A DNA stretch of 64,000 nucleotides from Compostibacter hankyongensis. GTDB taxonomy: Bacteria; Bacteroidota; Bacteroidia; Chitinophagales; Chitinophagaceae. Below, one piece after another: positions 40,829 to 50,241 of the stretch (the first letter of the stretch is position 1; each line of letters starts with the position of its first letter). The translations under genes and the position numbers were made by a program. The notes under the pieces were generated by a model. It made no database searches and was not told the DNA's origin. It was given only the letters and a program-made list of their open reading frames with translations. The DNA lies in the NCBI RefSeq assembly GCF_039541075.1, contig NZ_BAABFN010000002.1, forward strand, positions 310,001-374,000. The letters run 5' to 3'.

Positions 40829-42967
40829 TTAGTCCTTTTTTGGCGCTGCCAGCCCCTTGAGAATGACCGCCCCGAGTGGCGGCAGGGTTAGCTGTATGGA
40901 ATAAGGCTTGCCGTGGTGGGGTTCTCTGTGGGCGGTGAAGGTGCCCCGGTTGATGACCCCGCTGCCCCCGTATTTTTTGTCATCGCTGTTGAAAATTTCC
41001 TTCCAGCGCCGGGGTTTGAAAAGCCCGATGCGGTAATCTTCCCGCGGCACCGGCGTCATGTTGAGGATCACAAGCAGGGTATCTTTTTCCCGGCTTCCCA
41101 TTCTGACATAAATGAGAATGCTGTTCTGATGGTCGGACAGGTCGTTCCATTCAAATCCTTCATAGCTGAACTGCTTTTCATACAGGGCAGCCTGCTTCCG
41201 GTACAGGGCATTCAGATCCCGGATGAGCTGCTGCACGCCCTGGTGCGGCGGATATTCCAGCAGCTCCCACTGCAATGCGCTTTTGTAGTTCCACTCGCTG
41301 GTCTGGGCAAACTCGTTGCCCATAAAAAGCAGCTTGGTGCCGGGGTGAGTAAACATATAGCTGTACAGCAGGCGCAGGTTGGCGAACTTCTTCCAGTCAT
41401 CGCCCGGCATCTTATAGATCATGGGCGACTTGCCGTGTACCACCTCGTCGTGCGATAGCGGCAGCATAAAATTTTCGCTGAAGCCATAGGCGATGCTGAA
41501 GGTGATCTGGTTCTGCCGCCATTGCCGGAGCAGGGGATCGGTTTTGAAATAGTCCAGCGTGTCGTTCATCCAGCCCATCATCCACTTCATGCCAAAGCCG
41601 AGGCCGCCGATAAAGGTTGGCTTGGACACGCCGTAATAAGAGGTGGATTCTTCGGCGATGGTCTGTACATCGGGATATTCTCCGTAGACGGCCACATTCA
41701 GCTGCCTTAGAAAAGAGAGGGCTTCCAGGTTTTCGCTGCCCCCGAATTCATTCGGCGCCCAGCCGCCTTCCTTCCGGGAATAGTTCAGATAGATCATGGA
41801 TGCCACCGCATCCACCCTGAGGCCATCGACATGGTACTTGTCCAGCCAGAACAGGGCGTTGCTGATCAGGAAAGCCCGCACCTCGTTGCGGCCGTAGTTG
41901 AAGATATAGCTGTTCCAGTCCGGGTGAAAGCCTTTACGCATATCGGCATATTCGTAAACATGCGATCCGTCGAAGCAGAACAGTCCGTGGGCGTCGTAAG
42001 GAAAATGAGAGGGTACCCAGTCCAGGATGACACCGATACCCGCCCGGTGAAACGCATCGATCATCTCCATAAATTCCTGCGGTGTTCCGTAACGGGAGGT
42101 GGGCGCAAAATAACCGGTCTGCTGATACCCCCAGGAGCCGTCGAAGGGATGTTCCATTACCGGCATCAGCTCTATATGCGTGAATCCCATTTCTTTGACA
42201 TAGGGCACCAGCATTTCGGTCAGCTCGCGATAGGTATAGTAGCGGTCCTCGTTGCCCGGCTCCGGCCGCCTCCAGGAGCCCAGGTGTACTTCGTATACGG
42301 ACATCGGGCTACTCAGGGCATTGTGTTTTCCCCGGTTTTTCATCCAGGTGCCGTCTCTCCATTTGTAGTCCAAATCCCGGATGATAGAGGCGGTCCGGGG
42401 CTTTACCTCCCAGAAGGTGGCAAAGGGGTCTCCTTTTTCGTAATGCTGTCCGTTGTTTCCCCGGATAAAGTATTTATAGAGCCTGCCCGGTTGCAGGTGG
42501 GGGATAAAGCCTTCCCAGATGCCCGAGTTATCCCAGCGCGGGAAAAGCGTGTGCGCATAGGCATCCCATTCGTTGAAGTCGCCCGTCACGGAAACATAGG
42601 CGGCATCGGGTGCCCATACGGCAAAATATACGCCGGGTATGTCTTCATAAACAGCCGCATGGGCGCCCATCTTTTCGTATAGCCGGAAATGTTTGCCTTC
42701 GCTGAAAAGGGCGATATCAAAATCGGTCAGGAGAGACAGCGGCTCCACGGGTTTCAGCTGCTGCCTGTCTATGGTGCCCGGCAGGGCGGTCAGGACCGGC
42801 GCTTCTCCCACGTAGCGGGAAACGGGTTTCCCTCCCCGCGCTCCCGAAGCCGTCTTACGGGCAGCGGGCGTTTTTTTTCCGGAGGCCTCCCGGCGGGCAG
42901 CCGCCTTGGCGGCACTTTTTTTTGCGGGAGCGGATGCTATGCCGGAAGTTTTTTTGGAAGTCGCCAT
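40829..42967 (-). CDS. glgB: 1,4-alpha-glucan branching enzyme with Lys/Ala-rich N-terminal tail
   Basis: A 712-residue GH13 enzyme that introduces alpha-1,6 branches into glycogen. Order: a low-complexity basic tail (residues 1-50, repeats of A-A-K, K-K-T and S-G-K), a CBM48 domain (about 80-190), the GH13 barrel with D386 (GLRVDAVASM), Glu in the AEEST motif at 439-440 and D507 (SHDEVVHGK), and the C-terminal beta domain. The family usually lacks such a tail, which looks like histone-H1-like C-terminal regions. It is the third gene of glgA-glgC-glgB (gaps 6 and 46 bases). Confidence 0.95.
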   Translation of the reverse strand: MATSKKTSGIASAPAKKSAAKAAARREASGKKTPAARKTASGARGGKPVSRYVGEAPVLTALPGTIDRQQLKPVEPLSLLTDFDIALFSEGKHFRLYEKMGAHAAVYEDIPGVYFAVWAPDAAYVSVTGDFNEWDAYAHTLFPRWDNSGIWEGFIPHLQPGRLYKYFIRGNNGQHYEKGDPFATFWEVKPRTASIIRDLDYKWRDGTWMKNRGKHNALSSPMSVYEVHLGSWRRPEPGNEDRYYTYRELTEMLVPYVKEMGFTHIELMPVMEHPFDGSWGYQQTGYFAPTSRYGTPQEFMEMIDAFHRAGIGVILDWVPSHFPYDAHGLFCFDGSHVYEYADMRKGFHPDWNSYIFNYGRNEVRAFLISNALFWLDKYHVDGLRVDAVASMIYLNYSRKEGGWAPNEFGGSENLEALSFLRQLNVAVYGEYPDVQTIAEESTSYYGVSKPTFIGGLGFGMKWMMGWMNDTLDYFKTDPLLRQWRQNQITFSIAYGFSENFMLPLSHDEVVHGKSPMIYKMPGDDWKKFANLRLLYSYMFTHPGTKLLFMGNEFAQTSEWNYKSALQWELLEYPPHQGVQQLIRDLNALYRKQAALYEKQFSYEGFEWNDLSDHQNSILIYVRMGSREKDTLLVILNMTPVPREDYRIGLFKPRRWKEIFNSDDKKYGGSGVINRGTFTAHREPHHGKPYSIQLTLPPLGAVILKGLAAPKKD

Positions 42968-43013
42968 AAACCAGATTTACACGGACCAAGATAAAGCATT
43001 TTCACCGGCGCCG

Positions 43014-44285
43014 TCAGATGGAAAAGCCATGCGGCAGTATAGCTCCTTTTTTTATCACTACCACGCCGTCTTTGATCACATACAGGTCGTGCTCCCCGTC
43101 TTCAAGATGAGGGCCGCCCTTGATGCGGACGTCGTTGCCGATACGGCAGTTCTTATCGATGATGGTATTGTCGATATAGCAGCGCTCCCCGATACCCAGC
43201 GGCGGTATGCCGCGGCTGACGGCATCCTTGATCTCCTCGAGCGTCTGGTAAAAATCGATTCCCATCAGGTAGCTGTTTACGATGGTGGTGCCTTTGCCGA
43301 TACGGGTACGGATACCCACCACGGCATGTTCGATGCGGCTGGCCAGGATGATGCAGCCGTCGGCGATGACCGTTTTTTCGAGCGTGGTGCCGGATATCTT
43401 GGAAGGCGGCAGCATCCGGGGACGGGTATAGATGCTGTTTTGGTTGTCAAACAGATTGAAGTGGGGAATGCCTTCCGTAAGACCGAGGTTGGCTTCAAAG
43501 AAGGAATGGATGTTCCCGATATCCGTCCAGTACCCCTCATACTGGAAGCTGGTTACTTTGTATTTTTCGATAGACTGGGGTATGATCTCTTTACCAAAAT
43601 CGGTGGCATCGCGGTTTTCACGCAGTACGTCAAAAAGAAAGCGGCGGTTAAAGATATAGATGCCCATGGAGGCCAGGTAGCGTCTTCCTTCGCGTTCCAT
43701 TTCCTCACTTACCTCCGAACGCCATTCGGAGAGAATATCCTTTTCCGGTTTTTCGATAAAGGAGGTGATGAACTGGTCGGCATTGGTTTTCAGTATGCCG
43801 AAATCGGGGGCTTCACGGCTGCTCACCGGTATGGTGGCAATGGAGATATCTGCTTCCTGGAGGATATGGTTTTTCAGCATTTCCATAAAATTCATCTGAT
43901 ACAGCTGATCTCCGGAGAGAATGAGCACATATTCGAAGTCGTGGTTGTCCAGGTGATGGAGGCATTGCCGGACGGCGTCGGCGGTACCCTGGTACCAGGT
44001 GGGGTTATCCGGCGTTTGTTCGGCCGCGAGGATGTCCACGAAGCCGGCGCTGAAATTATCGAAGTGATAGGTGTTTTTGATATGCTTGTTGAGAGAAGCG
44101 GAGTTGAACTGGGTGAGCACGAAGATGCGCCGCAGCCCCGAGTTCAGGCAGTTGGAAATCGGGATATCCACCAGCCGGTATTTGCCGGCAATGGGTACGG
44201 CCGGCTTGGAGCGGCTCAGGGTGAGCGGTGAGAGGCGGGACCCCTGCCCCCCGCCCAGGATGACGGACATGACGTTGTTCGACAT
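43014..44285 (-). CDS. glgC: Glucose-1-phosphate adenylyltransferase
   Basis: A 423-residue enzyme making ADP-glucose from glucose-1-phosphate and ATP, the committed step of glycogen synthesis. The nucleotidyltransferase loop is LGGGQGSRLSPLTLSRSKPAVPIAGKYR-like (GGGQGSRL then KPAVP), with VDIPISNC; the C-terminal third is a left-handed beta helix (hexapeptide repeats around 310-400). Arg residues of the effector site near the start suggest allosteric control by sugar phosphates, as in the family. It starts 6 bases after glgA. Confidence 0.96.
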   Translation of the reverse strand: MSNNVMSVILGGGQGSRLSPLTLSRSKPAVPIAGKYRLVDIPISNCLNSGLRRIFVLTQFNSASLNKHIKNTYHFDNFSAGFVDILAAEQTPDNPTWYQGTADAVRQCLHHLDNHDFEYVLILSGDQLYQMNFMEMLKNHILQEADISIATIPVSSREAPDFGILKTNADQFITSFIEKPEKDILSEWRSEVSEEMEREGRRYLASMGIYIFNRRFLFDVLRENRDATDFGKEIIPQSIEKYKVTSFQYEGYWTDIGNIHSFFEANLGLTEGIPHFNLFDNQNSIYTRPRMLPPSKISGTTLEKTVIADGCIILASRIEHAVVGIRTRIGKGTTIVNSYLMGIDFYQTLEEIKDAVSRGIPPLGIGERCYIDNTIIDKNCRIGNDVRIKGGPHLEDGEHDLYVIKDGVVVIKKGAILPHGFSI

Positions 44286-44291
44286 AACGGC

Positions 44292-45710
44292 TTATTTAAG
44301 ACTGCTGTACAGATCGGCATATTGCCGGGCGGATTTCTTCCAGGAGAAATCGAGCTTCATCATTTTTCTTCTCAGCTCGCCGAGCTGGCTTTTCTGTTGA
44401 AATAATTCCACACTGCGGCGCAGGGCGTGACAGGCATCTGCAACGCTGGGATGCATAAAGCGGATACCATAGCCGCCCTCATCGCCAAAGTCGATGACGG
44501 TATCTTTTAATCCCCCCGCCATACGTACAACCGGTACCGTGCCATAGCGGAGCGCATACAGCTGGTTCAGCCCGCAGGGCTCCACCCGGGAAGGCATCAG
44601 CAGGAAGTCGCTCCCTGCATAGATGCAGTGGGAAAGCGCTTCGTCATAACCGATATATACGTTATAGTTGGGTTGTCTCACATAGGTCTTCAGCTCTTCC
44701 AGCTGCCAGGCCACGTAAGGATCGCCGCTGCCCAGCACCAGGAAGCTGATACCGTGATCCGTTTCATAATCGGCCTGCCCGATGATACCCGGGAGCAGGT
44801 CGGCCCCCTTCTCTCCTACCAGCCTGCCGATAAATGATACCAGCGGCAGGTCCGGGTTGAGTCCGAACCGGCTGCACAGGGCTTCCTTGTTTGCTTTTTT
44901 TCCTCCCGCAAGGTTGCGTGTAGTATAATTTTTGGGCAGCTGCTCATCATCCGCCGGGTTCCATACTTCCGTATCGATGCCGTTGAGAATACCGGAACAT
45001 TTCTGTTTTTCACCCTGCAATAATGATTCCAGTCCGGCCGCAGAAAACATCAGCTCATCCAGGTAGCCCGGGGAAACGGTGGTGACGCGCCAGCTGCATT
45101 TTATGGCCGAGGCCAGCGGGTTTATGGCATGATCCCAATCCAGCAGACCGGACTTCCACCAGTCAAAGGCGGGCAGCCACTGCCAGCGGTCCCAGCCAAA
45201 CTGACCCTGGTACTGCGCATTGTGTATGGTAAGAACGGTGGGGATATCCTCCAGTCGCGCATAGGAGGAGCACTGGGTGATCATAAAAGGGATAAGCGCC
45301 GCATGATGATCATGACAATGGAGAACATCCGGCCGGTGCCGCCAGCTGCGGATCCAGTCCAGGGTAGCGATCTGGAAGCCCAGAAAACGTTCGGGATCGT
45401 TGTGGTGCCCGTAGACCTGTTCATTGTCCAGCAGGCCGGGAATATCCACCAGATAGAGATCAAAGCCCAGCTTGTTGTGCTTTTCCTTGATGACGTTGAA
45501 ATGTCGCCACTGCGAGCCCATCCATATGCCCCCCTGGTGAACCAGCTCAAATTCGTTTTCGAACAGGAAACGGGTTTTGTAACAGGGGATCACCACTTTG
45601 GCAATATCGCCGTTCTGTTGCTGGTACTTGGGGAGCGCTCCCACTACATCGGCCAGCCCGCCCACCTTTGCCACCGGGTAGCATTCGGCGCTGATGTGTA
45701 TGATTTCCAT
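44292..45710 (-). CDS. glgA: Glycogen synthase, GT5
   Basis: A 472-residue ADP-glucose-dependent glycosyltransferase of the GT-B fold. The ADP-glucose loop KVGGLADVVGALPK lies at residues 15-28 and the C-terminal acceptor/catalytic motif reads SRVEPCGLNQLYALRYGTVPVVRMAGGL. It is the first gene of the glg operon. The 159-base region upstream (45711-45869) has no gene; only weak promoter-like AT stretches are visible there. Confidence 0.96.
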   Translation of the reverse strand: MEIIHISAECYPVAKVGGLADVVGALPKYQQQNGDIAKVVIPCYKTRFLFENEFELVHQGGIWMGSQWRHFNVIKEKHNKLGFDLYLVDIPGLLDNEQVYGHHNDPERFLGFQIATLDWIRSWRHRPDVLHCHDHHAALIPFMITQCSSYARLEDIPTVLTIHNAQYQGQFGWDRWQWLPAFDWWKSGLLDWDHAINPLASAIKCSWRVTTVSPGYLDELMFSAAGLESLLQGEKQKCSGILNGIDTEVWNPADDEQLPKNYTTRNLAGGKKANKEALCSRFGLNPDLPLVSFIGRLVGEKGADLLPGIIGQADYETDHGISFLVLGSGDPYVAWQLEELKTYVRQPNYNVYIGYDEALSHCIYAGSDFLLMPSRVEPCGLNQLYALRYGTVPVVRMAGGLKDTVIDFGDEGGYGIRFMHPSVADACHALRRSVELFQQKSQLGELRRKMMKLDFSWKKSARQYADLYSSLK

Positions 45711-45869
45711 GTCCGTGCCCGTTTTAAAATCGTCCTGAACCGCTGCCGGGCCATACGCCGCACTGCTGGGAGCGATATCATCCCCGGTGTTTTCGTTTCC
45801 AATTTATAACATTAAATGGAAATAATAAAGACGGGAAAAGGATTTTTTGGGGGCGGGGTCTTACAGGGT

Positions 45870-46331
45870 TCAGCGCTTTTTTCGCATCTTGATATCGCAG
45901 CGCTTGTAATGGACATTGCTCAGGGGTATTTCCTCAAAGCCCAGCTTACGGTAAAGTCTGATTGCCGGAGCCAGGGCGGTCTGTGAATACAGGATCACTT
46001 CCGCTAAGCCCATCTGCCAGGCCCGCTCCAGCAAGGCTTCTCCCAAAGTCCTGCCGATACCCCTGCCCTGCCAGGCCTCGTCTACCGCCATCTTGGTCAT
46101 CTCAAACAGCCCGGTCTCCGGCTCCGGCTTCAGGGCCACTGTGCCGACGATATGGCCTTCGCATTCCGCCAACAGGATGAAGCCGCCCGGGCGGAGGATA
46201 TATTCCTCCGGGTGGTTCAGCACCTGCCGGTCTACCGGCTCCACACGGAAATATTTTTTCAGCCAGGCCTCGTTGAGCCGCCGGAACGCTGCCCCGTGTT
46301 CCGGTCTGTAGTCGATGATCTTTACTTCCAT
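45870..46331 (-). CDS. GNAT-family N-acetyltransferase
   Basis: A 153-residue acetyltransferase with the acetyl-CoA loop motif A, here QGRGIGRTLGEALL preceded by TKMAVDEAW, and motif B ILYSQTALAPAIRLYRKLGF. Substrate unknown. It starts 4 bases after the EamA gene stop and is read in the same direction, so the two are probably co-transcribed; the EamA/GNAT pairing next to a MocR regulator hints at amine or amino-acid detoxification, as inference. Confidence 0.9.
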   Translation of the reverse strand: MEVKIIDYRPEHGAAFRRLNEAWLKKYFRVEPVDRQVLNHPEEYILRPGGFILLAECEGHIVGTVALKPEPETGLFEMTKMAVDEAWQGRGIGRTLGEALLERAWQMGLAEVILYSQTALAPAIRLYRKLGFEEIPLSNVHYKRCDIKMRKKR

Positions 46332-46335
46332 CTGT

Positions 46336-47244
46336 TTACTTTTTTGCCGCTATCTGTTTTTTGAACCCTGAATTGACAAGATATATGCCGGCCAGCGCAA
46401 CGGCAGAGCCGGCGGCCATGCTGAGGCTGAGGGATTCATCCAGCACCTGCCAGCCCAGCAGGATGGCTACGATGGGGTTTATGTAAGCGTATATGCTTAC
46501 CCGTGTGGGAGGCAGCTTGGACAAAGCGTAGACATAAGCCACGTAGCCGACCAGCGATCCGAAGAAGATGAGGTACAGCACCGCCATCCATCCGTTAACG
46601 GCTATCTCCTGCAGGGGCACGGCCTGTCCCGAAAGATAGCTCGCCGGGAAAAGCAGTATGCCGGCCAGCAGCATCTGCCACCCGGTAGCATACAGCACGT
46701 CGAGCTTCAGCTTGTGCCGGGCGATGAATACGCTGCCCCAGCCCCATCCGGTCACGGCCAGCAGGCAGAGCGCGATACCGGGGAGGAAAGTATTTCCGGC
46801 AGGACTTTTGATCCGGTTGTAAAAGATGACGATCACCCCTGCCAGTCCCAGCAGCAGGCCCGCCAGTATCCGGGGCGTCAGGCGGGTGCCTTTCAGCAGG
46901 AGCATGCTGAACAGGGCGATGGCCAGCGGGGACAATGCCGCGATGATGGCCGCCAGCCCGCTGGGTATATACTGCTCTCCCCAGCTGAGCAGGCCGTTAC
47001 CTACGCCCAGCAGCAGCAGACCCATTACGGCGAGCTTCCAAAGCTCCCCCGGTGAAGGCATACGGTGACCTTTTGCCAGAAACCAGCCCACCACCATCGC
47101 GCCGGCCGTAAACTGACGGATGGCCGTGAGCTGCAGTCCCGGCATATATTTCACGCCGATACGGATACCCAGGTAGGTGGTCCCCCAGAAGAAGCTGACC
47201 AGCCCTACCGCAATAAAAGCTTTTGATTTTTCGGACAAGGGCAT
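46336..47244 (-). CDS. EamA-family (DMT) metabolite exporter
   Basis: A 302-residue inner-membrane protein with ten predicted helices in two repeated EamA halves. Typical features are FFWGTTYLGIRIG near the start and GWQVLDESLSL in the second half. Members export amino acids, their derivatives or drugs. It is divergent from a MocR-type regulator with 113 bases between, the usual arrangement for a MocR-controlled exporter. Confidence 0.92.
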   Translation of the reverse strand: MPLSEKSKAFIAVGLVSFFWGTTYLGIRIGVKYMPGLQLTAIRQFTAGAMVVGWFLAKGHRMPSPGELWKLAVMGLLLLGVGNGLLSWGEQYIPSGLAAIIAALSPLAIALFSMLLLKGTRLTPRILAGLLLGLAGVIVIFYNRIKSPAGNTFLPGIALCLLAVTGWGWGSVFIARHKLKLDVLYATGWQMLLAGILLFPASYLSGQAVPLQEIAVNGWMAVLYLIFFGSLVGYVAYVYALSKLPPTRVSIYAYINPIVAILLGWQVLDESLSLSMAAGSAVALAGIYLVNSGFKKQIAAKK

Positions 47245-47285
47245 AAGAAGTTATGTTTTGGCCACACAAAGTACCGTTAATTTAT

Positions 47286-47318
47286 TTTGAAAAAACAGAT
47301 GCACTTTTGTTAATTTTG
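47286..47318 (+). promoter_or_regulatory. Promoter of the MocR-type regulator
   Basis: TTTG (47286-47289), 21-base spacer, TAATTTTG (47311-47318): both Bacteroidetes -33 and -7 elements match. The block contains a near-direct repeat (GTTAATTTATTTTGA at 47276-47290 and GTTAATTTTGA at 47309-47319), suitable for MocR autoregulation, since MocR proteins often bind direct repeats. Confidence 0.65.
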
Positions 47319-47357
47319 ACCATATCAGATTGGAGGGGCCGCTTATAATCCTGTTAT

Positions 47358-48839
47358 ATGGAACAACGTAAATTTTCCGGTGATGAGGATCACCTGTACC
47401 TGCAGCTGGCGGGACGTTTTGAAGCGCTGATCAAATCGGAGGTGCTGAAGATGGGCGACCGGCTGCCTTCCGTCCGCCGGATCAGCAACGAGCACGGCGT
47501 AAGCATGAGCACGGTATTCCAGGCCTATTATCACCTCGAGAACAAAGGGCTGATCGCTTCGCGTCCCCGCTCGGGTTATTATGTCCGGCAGCCTGTCCGG
47601 CGGGTGGAGCTGCCGGCCGTGAGCCGACCCCTTTCCAGGGCCATGCCGGTCAGCGTCGCGGACATGGCCATACGGGTAGCGCAGTATGATGCCCAGCCCG
47701 GTTTTACCAGTCTCTCCAAGGCGGTCCCTGGGCTGGAGCTGCTGCCGGCTCCGCGGCTGAACAAGTCGGTAGTGCAGTCCCTTAGGAGTGCGGCCGACCA
47801 TTGTCTTTCCTACAGTACCCCCTGGGGCGATATCCGGCTGCGACGGCAGATCGCGCGGCATTCCATGGACTGGGGCGGCAGCCTTTCCGCCGAAGAGGTC
47901 GTGGTGACCAACGGCTGTTCCGAAGCGCTTACCCTCTGCCTGCAGGCGGTGGCCAGTCCGGGAGATACCATTGCCGTAGAGTCGCCCGCTTATTTCGGCG
48001 TGCTCCAGGTCATGGAGAGCCGGGGACTGAAGGTGCTGGAGATCCCTACCTGTCCGGAAGAAGGTATCGAGCTCGACGCCCTGGAATCCGCCATCTCCCG
48101 GCACCGGATCAGCGCCTGCCTGGTAGTATCCAACTTCAGCAATCCCCTGGGCAGCTGCATGCCGGACGACAAGAAAAAGAAGCTGGTGGGCCTGCTGGCC
48201 CGCCATGGCATTCCCCTGATCGAAGACGATGTGTACGGGGATCTCTTCTTTGGAAAAGAAAGACCGCGGACCTGCAAGATTTTTGACCGGAAGGGACTCG
48301 TGCTGCTGTGCTCCTCCTTCTCCAAAACCCTGGCGCCGGGTTATCGCATCGGATGGACGGCGCCGGGGATCTTCCTGGAGCAGGTACGGCGGCTGAAATA
48401 TATGAGCTCCTGCGCTTCTCCTACCCTGCCGCAGCTGGCCATCGCCCACTTCCTGGAGAACGGCCGCTACGACCTCCATCTGAAAAAGCTCCGTCAGGCC
48501 CTGCATACCCAATATCTCCAGTATACCCGGTCGGTCTGCAATCATTTCCCGGCCGGCACCCGGCTGTCCCGTCCCCAGGGGGGCTTTGTGCTCTGGATCG
48601 GTCTCGACGGGCAAACAGATACTTTTGAGCTGATGGAGCAGGCTGCAGCTTGCCGCATCAGCATTTCACCCGGCCGCATCTTTACCTCGCAGGACCGGTA
48701 CCGTAATTTCTTCCGGCTGAGCTTCGGACAACCCCTCACCCCCGTTTATGAAAATGCTATCCGGCTGCTGGGCCTGCTGGCTTCCCAGATGGAAGGAAAC
48801 GAACGGAAGGTCCGCGGCGGAAAAATTCCCGATTCCTAA
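47358..48839 (+). CDS. MocR-type regulator (GntR helix-turn-helix fused to aminotransferase domain)
   Basis: A 493-residue regulator. Residues 10-75 form a GntR winged helix (LPSVRRISNEHGVSMSTVFQAYYHLENKGLI); residues 130-480 are a class I aminotransferase fold with the PLP lysine in SSFSKTLAPGYRIGW. Proteins of this kind sense PLP or amino compounds and usually control a divergent gene, here the EamA exporter and GNAT pair. It is not a plain aminotransferase because of the DNA-binding domain. Sensed ligand unknown. Confidence 0.92.
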   Translation: MEQRKFSGDEDHLYLQLAGRFEALIKSEVLKMGDRLPSVRRISNEHGVSMSTVFQAYYHLENKGLIASRPRSGYYVRQPVRRVELPAVSRPLSRAMPVSVADMAIRVAQYDAQPGFTSLSKAVPGLELLPAPRLNKSVVQSLRSAADHCLSYSTPWGDIRLRRQIARHSMDWGGSLSAEEVVVTNGCSEALTLCLQAVASPGDTIAVESPAYFGVLQVMESRGLKVLEIPTCPEEGIELDALESAISRHRISACLVVSNFSNPLGSCMPDDKKKKLVGLLARHGIPLIEDDVYGDLFFGKERPRTCKIFDRKGLVLLCSSFSKTLAPGYRIGWTAPGIFLEQVRRLKYMSSCASPTLPQLAIAHFLENGRYDLHLKKLRQALHTQYLQYTRSVCNHFPAGTRLSRPQGGFVLWIGLDGQTDTFELMEQAAACRISISPGRIFTSQDRYRNFFRLSFGQPLTPVYENAIRLLGLLASQMEGNERKVRGGKIPDS

Positions 48840-48882
48840 ATAACTTTTCCCGATCGCGTAACTGTGTCCCTGCCGCCGCCAA

Positions 48883-48890
48883 TACCTTTG
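48883..48890 (+). promoter_or_regulatory. -7 box for the PepSY gene
   Basis: TACCTTTG matches TAnnTTTG and lies 55 bases before the PepSY ATG. A 9-codon open frame (ATG 48912 to TGA 48941) sits in the leader just ahead of the ATG and could be a leader peptide. Confidence 0.5.
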
Positions 48891-48944
48891 CGCTCAACAA
48901 TGATGAGAAGATGAAGCCGTCACCCTTCTCCGGCCAGCCCTGAA

Positions 48945-50222
48945 ATGCTGATGCAGCACCGCAGTGAAAATATGATCCGGGAGCCGCAGCCGACGCTGCG
49001 GAAGCAGGTAAAGGCCGTCCCCCCGACAGCGCCCCGGCAGCGGAAGAAACGCAAATCGCTGTTCCGCCGTATCTCTGCATGGCTTCACCTCTGGCTGGGA
49101 TTGATCTCCGGGATCATCGTGCTGATCGTAAGTCTTACCGGCGCTGTCTATGTCTTCCAGCCGCAGGCATACGAAGCCTTCCATCGCCAGGCGCTGTTCG
49201 TACCCCCCGGCGAAGGTCCCGTGCTGCCGCTGGACAGCCTGTGGAACAAGGCCCAGCGGGCGCTGGGGACGCAGTATCCGATCAGCAGCGTAGCCACCTA
49301 CAAGGCGCCAGACCGGGCCTGGGAGTTTCTGGCGATAAAGACCGACGAGGAAGCCCCTACCTATTTCGGTTATATGGAATATTATTACACCATCTATCTG
49401 AATCCGCGCACCGGGGAGGTCAGCGGCATCATCGACAACAAATACGAGTTTTTCAACATCGTCAAGTTCATCCACTGGAGCCTCCTGCTGAGCACTGAGC
49501 TGGGGCAGCCTGTTGTCGGATGGAGCACCCTCATCTTCGTACTGATGCTGATTACCGGTCTGGTGCTGTGGTGGCCGAAAAAGTGGACCAGGGCCAACCG
49601 CGAGCGGAGCTTTAAGGTCAGGTGGACGGCCCGCTGGAAAAGGCTCAACTACGATCTTCATAATGTGCTCGGCTTTTACAGCCTGCTGCTGGCCCTGGTG
49701 ATCGCGATCACCGGGCTGACCTATTCCTTCCAATGGGTGAACAAGGCTTTTCTTTACCTGACCACAGGTCAGACTACCTATGCGGAAGAGCCGGTGGTGA
49801 AATCCCCGCTTGCAACGGAAGACACCAGAGGAATGAAGCCGCTCGACAGGGCGCTGGCCACCGCCTGGAGAATGATCCCTGATGCTGGTTCCATCATCAC
49901 CTCCGGAATGCCCGGGGAAGCGGACGGGTCCATCCTGATGAGCGCGCGGATGACCCGTTATGCCTATTACAAATACAATGTGCTTTATTTCAGCCGCTAT
50001 TCCGGAACGCTGCTCAGCAGGGACCTCTACCGCGACAAATCCTCCGGGGAAAAACTCTCCGGCATGAATTACGATATACATGTAGGCACCATCGGGGGAC
50101 TGCCCACCCAGGTGCTGGCCCTGATGATCAGCCTGATCTGCGCCAGCCTTCCGGTGACCGGGTTTTATGTATGGTGGAATAAAAAAAGACAGCGGAAGAA
50201 ACATATACCTCCCGCTGTCTGA
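48945..50222 (+). CDS. PepSY-associated transmembrane protein
   Basis: A 425-residue inner-membrane protein of the PepSY_TM family, with four main hydrophobic helices (starting ISAWLHLWLGLISGIIVLIVSLTGAVYVF), a periplasmic domain between the first pair and the third, and paired His residues (IHWSLLL, YDLHNVLGFYS) in the helices. Relatives occur with siderophore receptors and are proposed to reduce or release iron in the periplasm. No receptor adjoins it here, but a Dps gene converges on it. An internal Met at residue 10 is an alternative start. Its last codons overlap the dps terminator. Confidence 0.85.
   Translation: MLMQHRSENMIREPQPTLRKQVKAVPPTAPRQRKKRKSLFRRISAWLHLWLGLISGIIVLIVSLTGAVYVFQPQAYEAFHRQALFVPPGEGPVLPLDSLWNKAQRALGTQYPISSVATYKAPDRAWEFLAIKTDEEAPTYFGYMEYYYTIYLNPRTGEVSGIIDNKYEFFNIVKFIHWSLLLSTELGQPVVGWSTLIFVLMLITGLVLWWPKKWTRANRERSFKVRWTARWKRLNYDLHNVLGFYSLLLALVIAITGLTYSFQWVNKAFLYLTTGQTTYAEEPVVKSPLATEDTRGMKPLDRALATAWRMIPDAGSIITSGMPGEADGSILMSARMTRYAYYKYNVLYFSRYSGTLLSRDLYRDKSSGEKLSGMNYDIHVGTIGGLPTQVLALMISLICASLPVTGFYVWWNKKRQRKKHIPPAV
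50187..50220 (-). terminator. Intrinsic terminator of dps inside the PepSY coding end
   Basis: On the minus strand, AGACAGCGG and CCGCTGTCT pair perfectly over 9 bp with a 16-base loop and are followed by seven T residues (plus-strand A at 50181-50187). It lies 22 bases beyond the dps stop and at the same time encodes the last residues of the convergent PepSY protein. Confidence 0.8.
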
Positions 50223-50241
50223 CCCGTGTGTTAACCTGTGC

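Noticed and set aside
42906..44231. 441-codon plus-strand frame opposite glgC
   Set aside because: Antisense to glgC, with no conserved motif.
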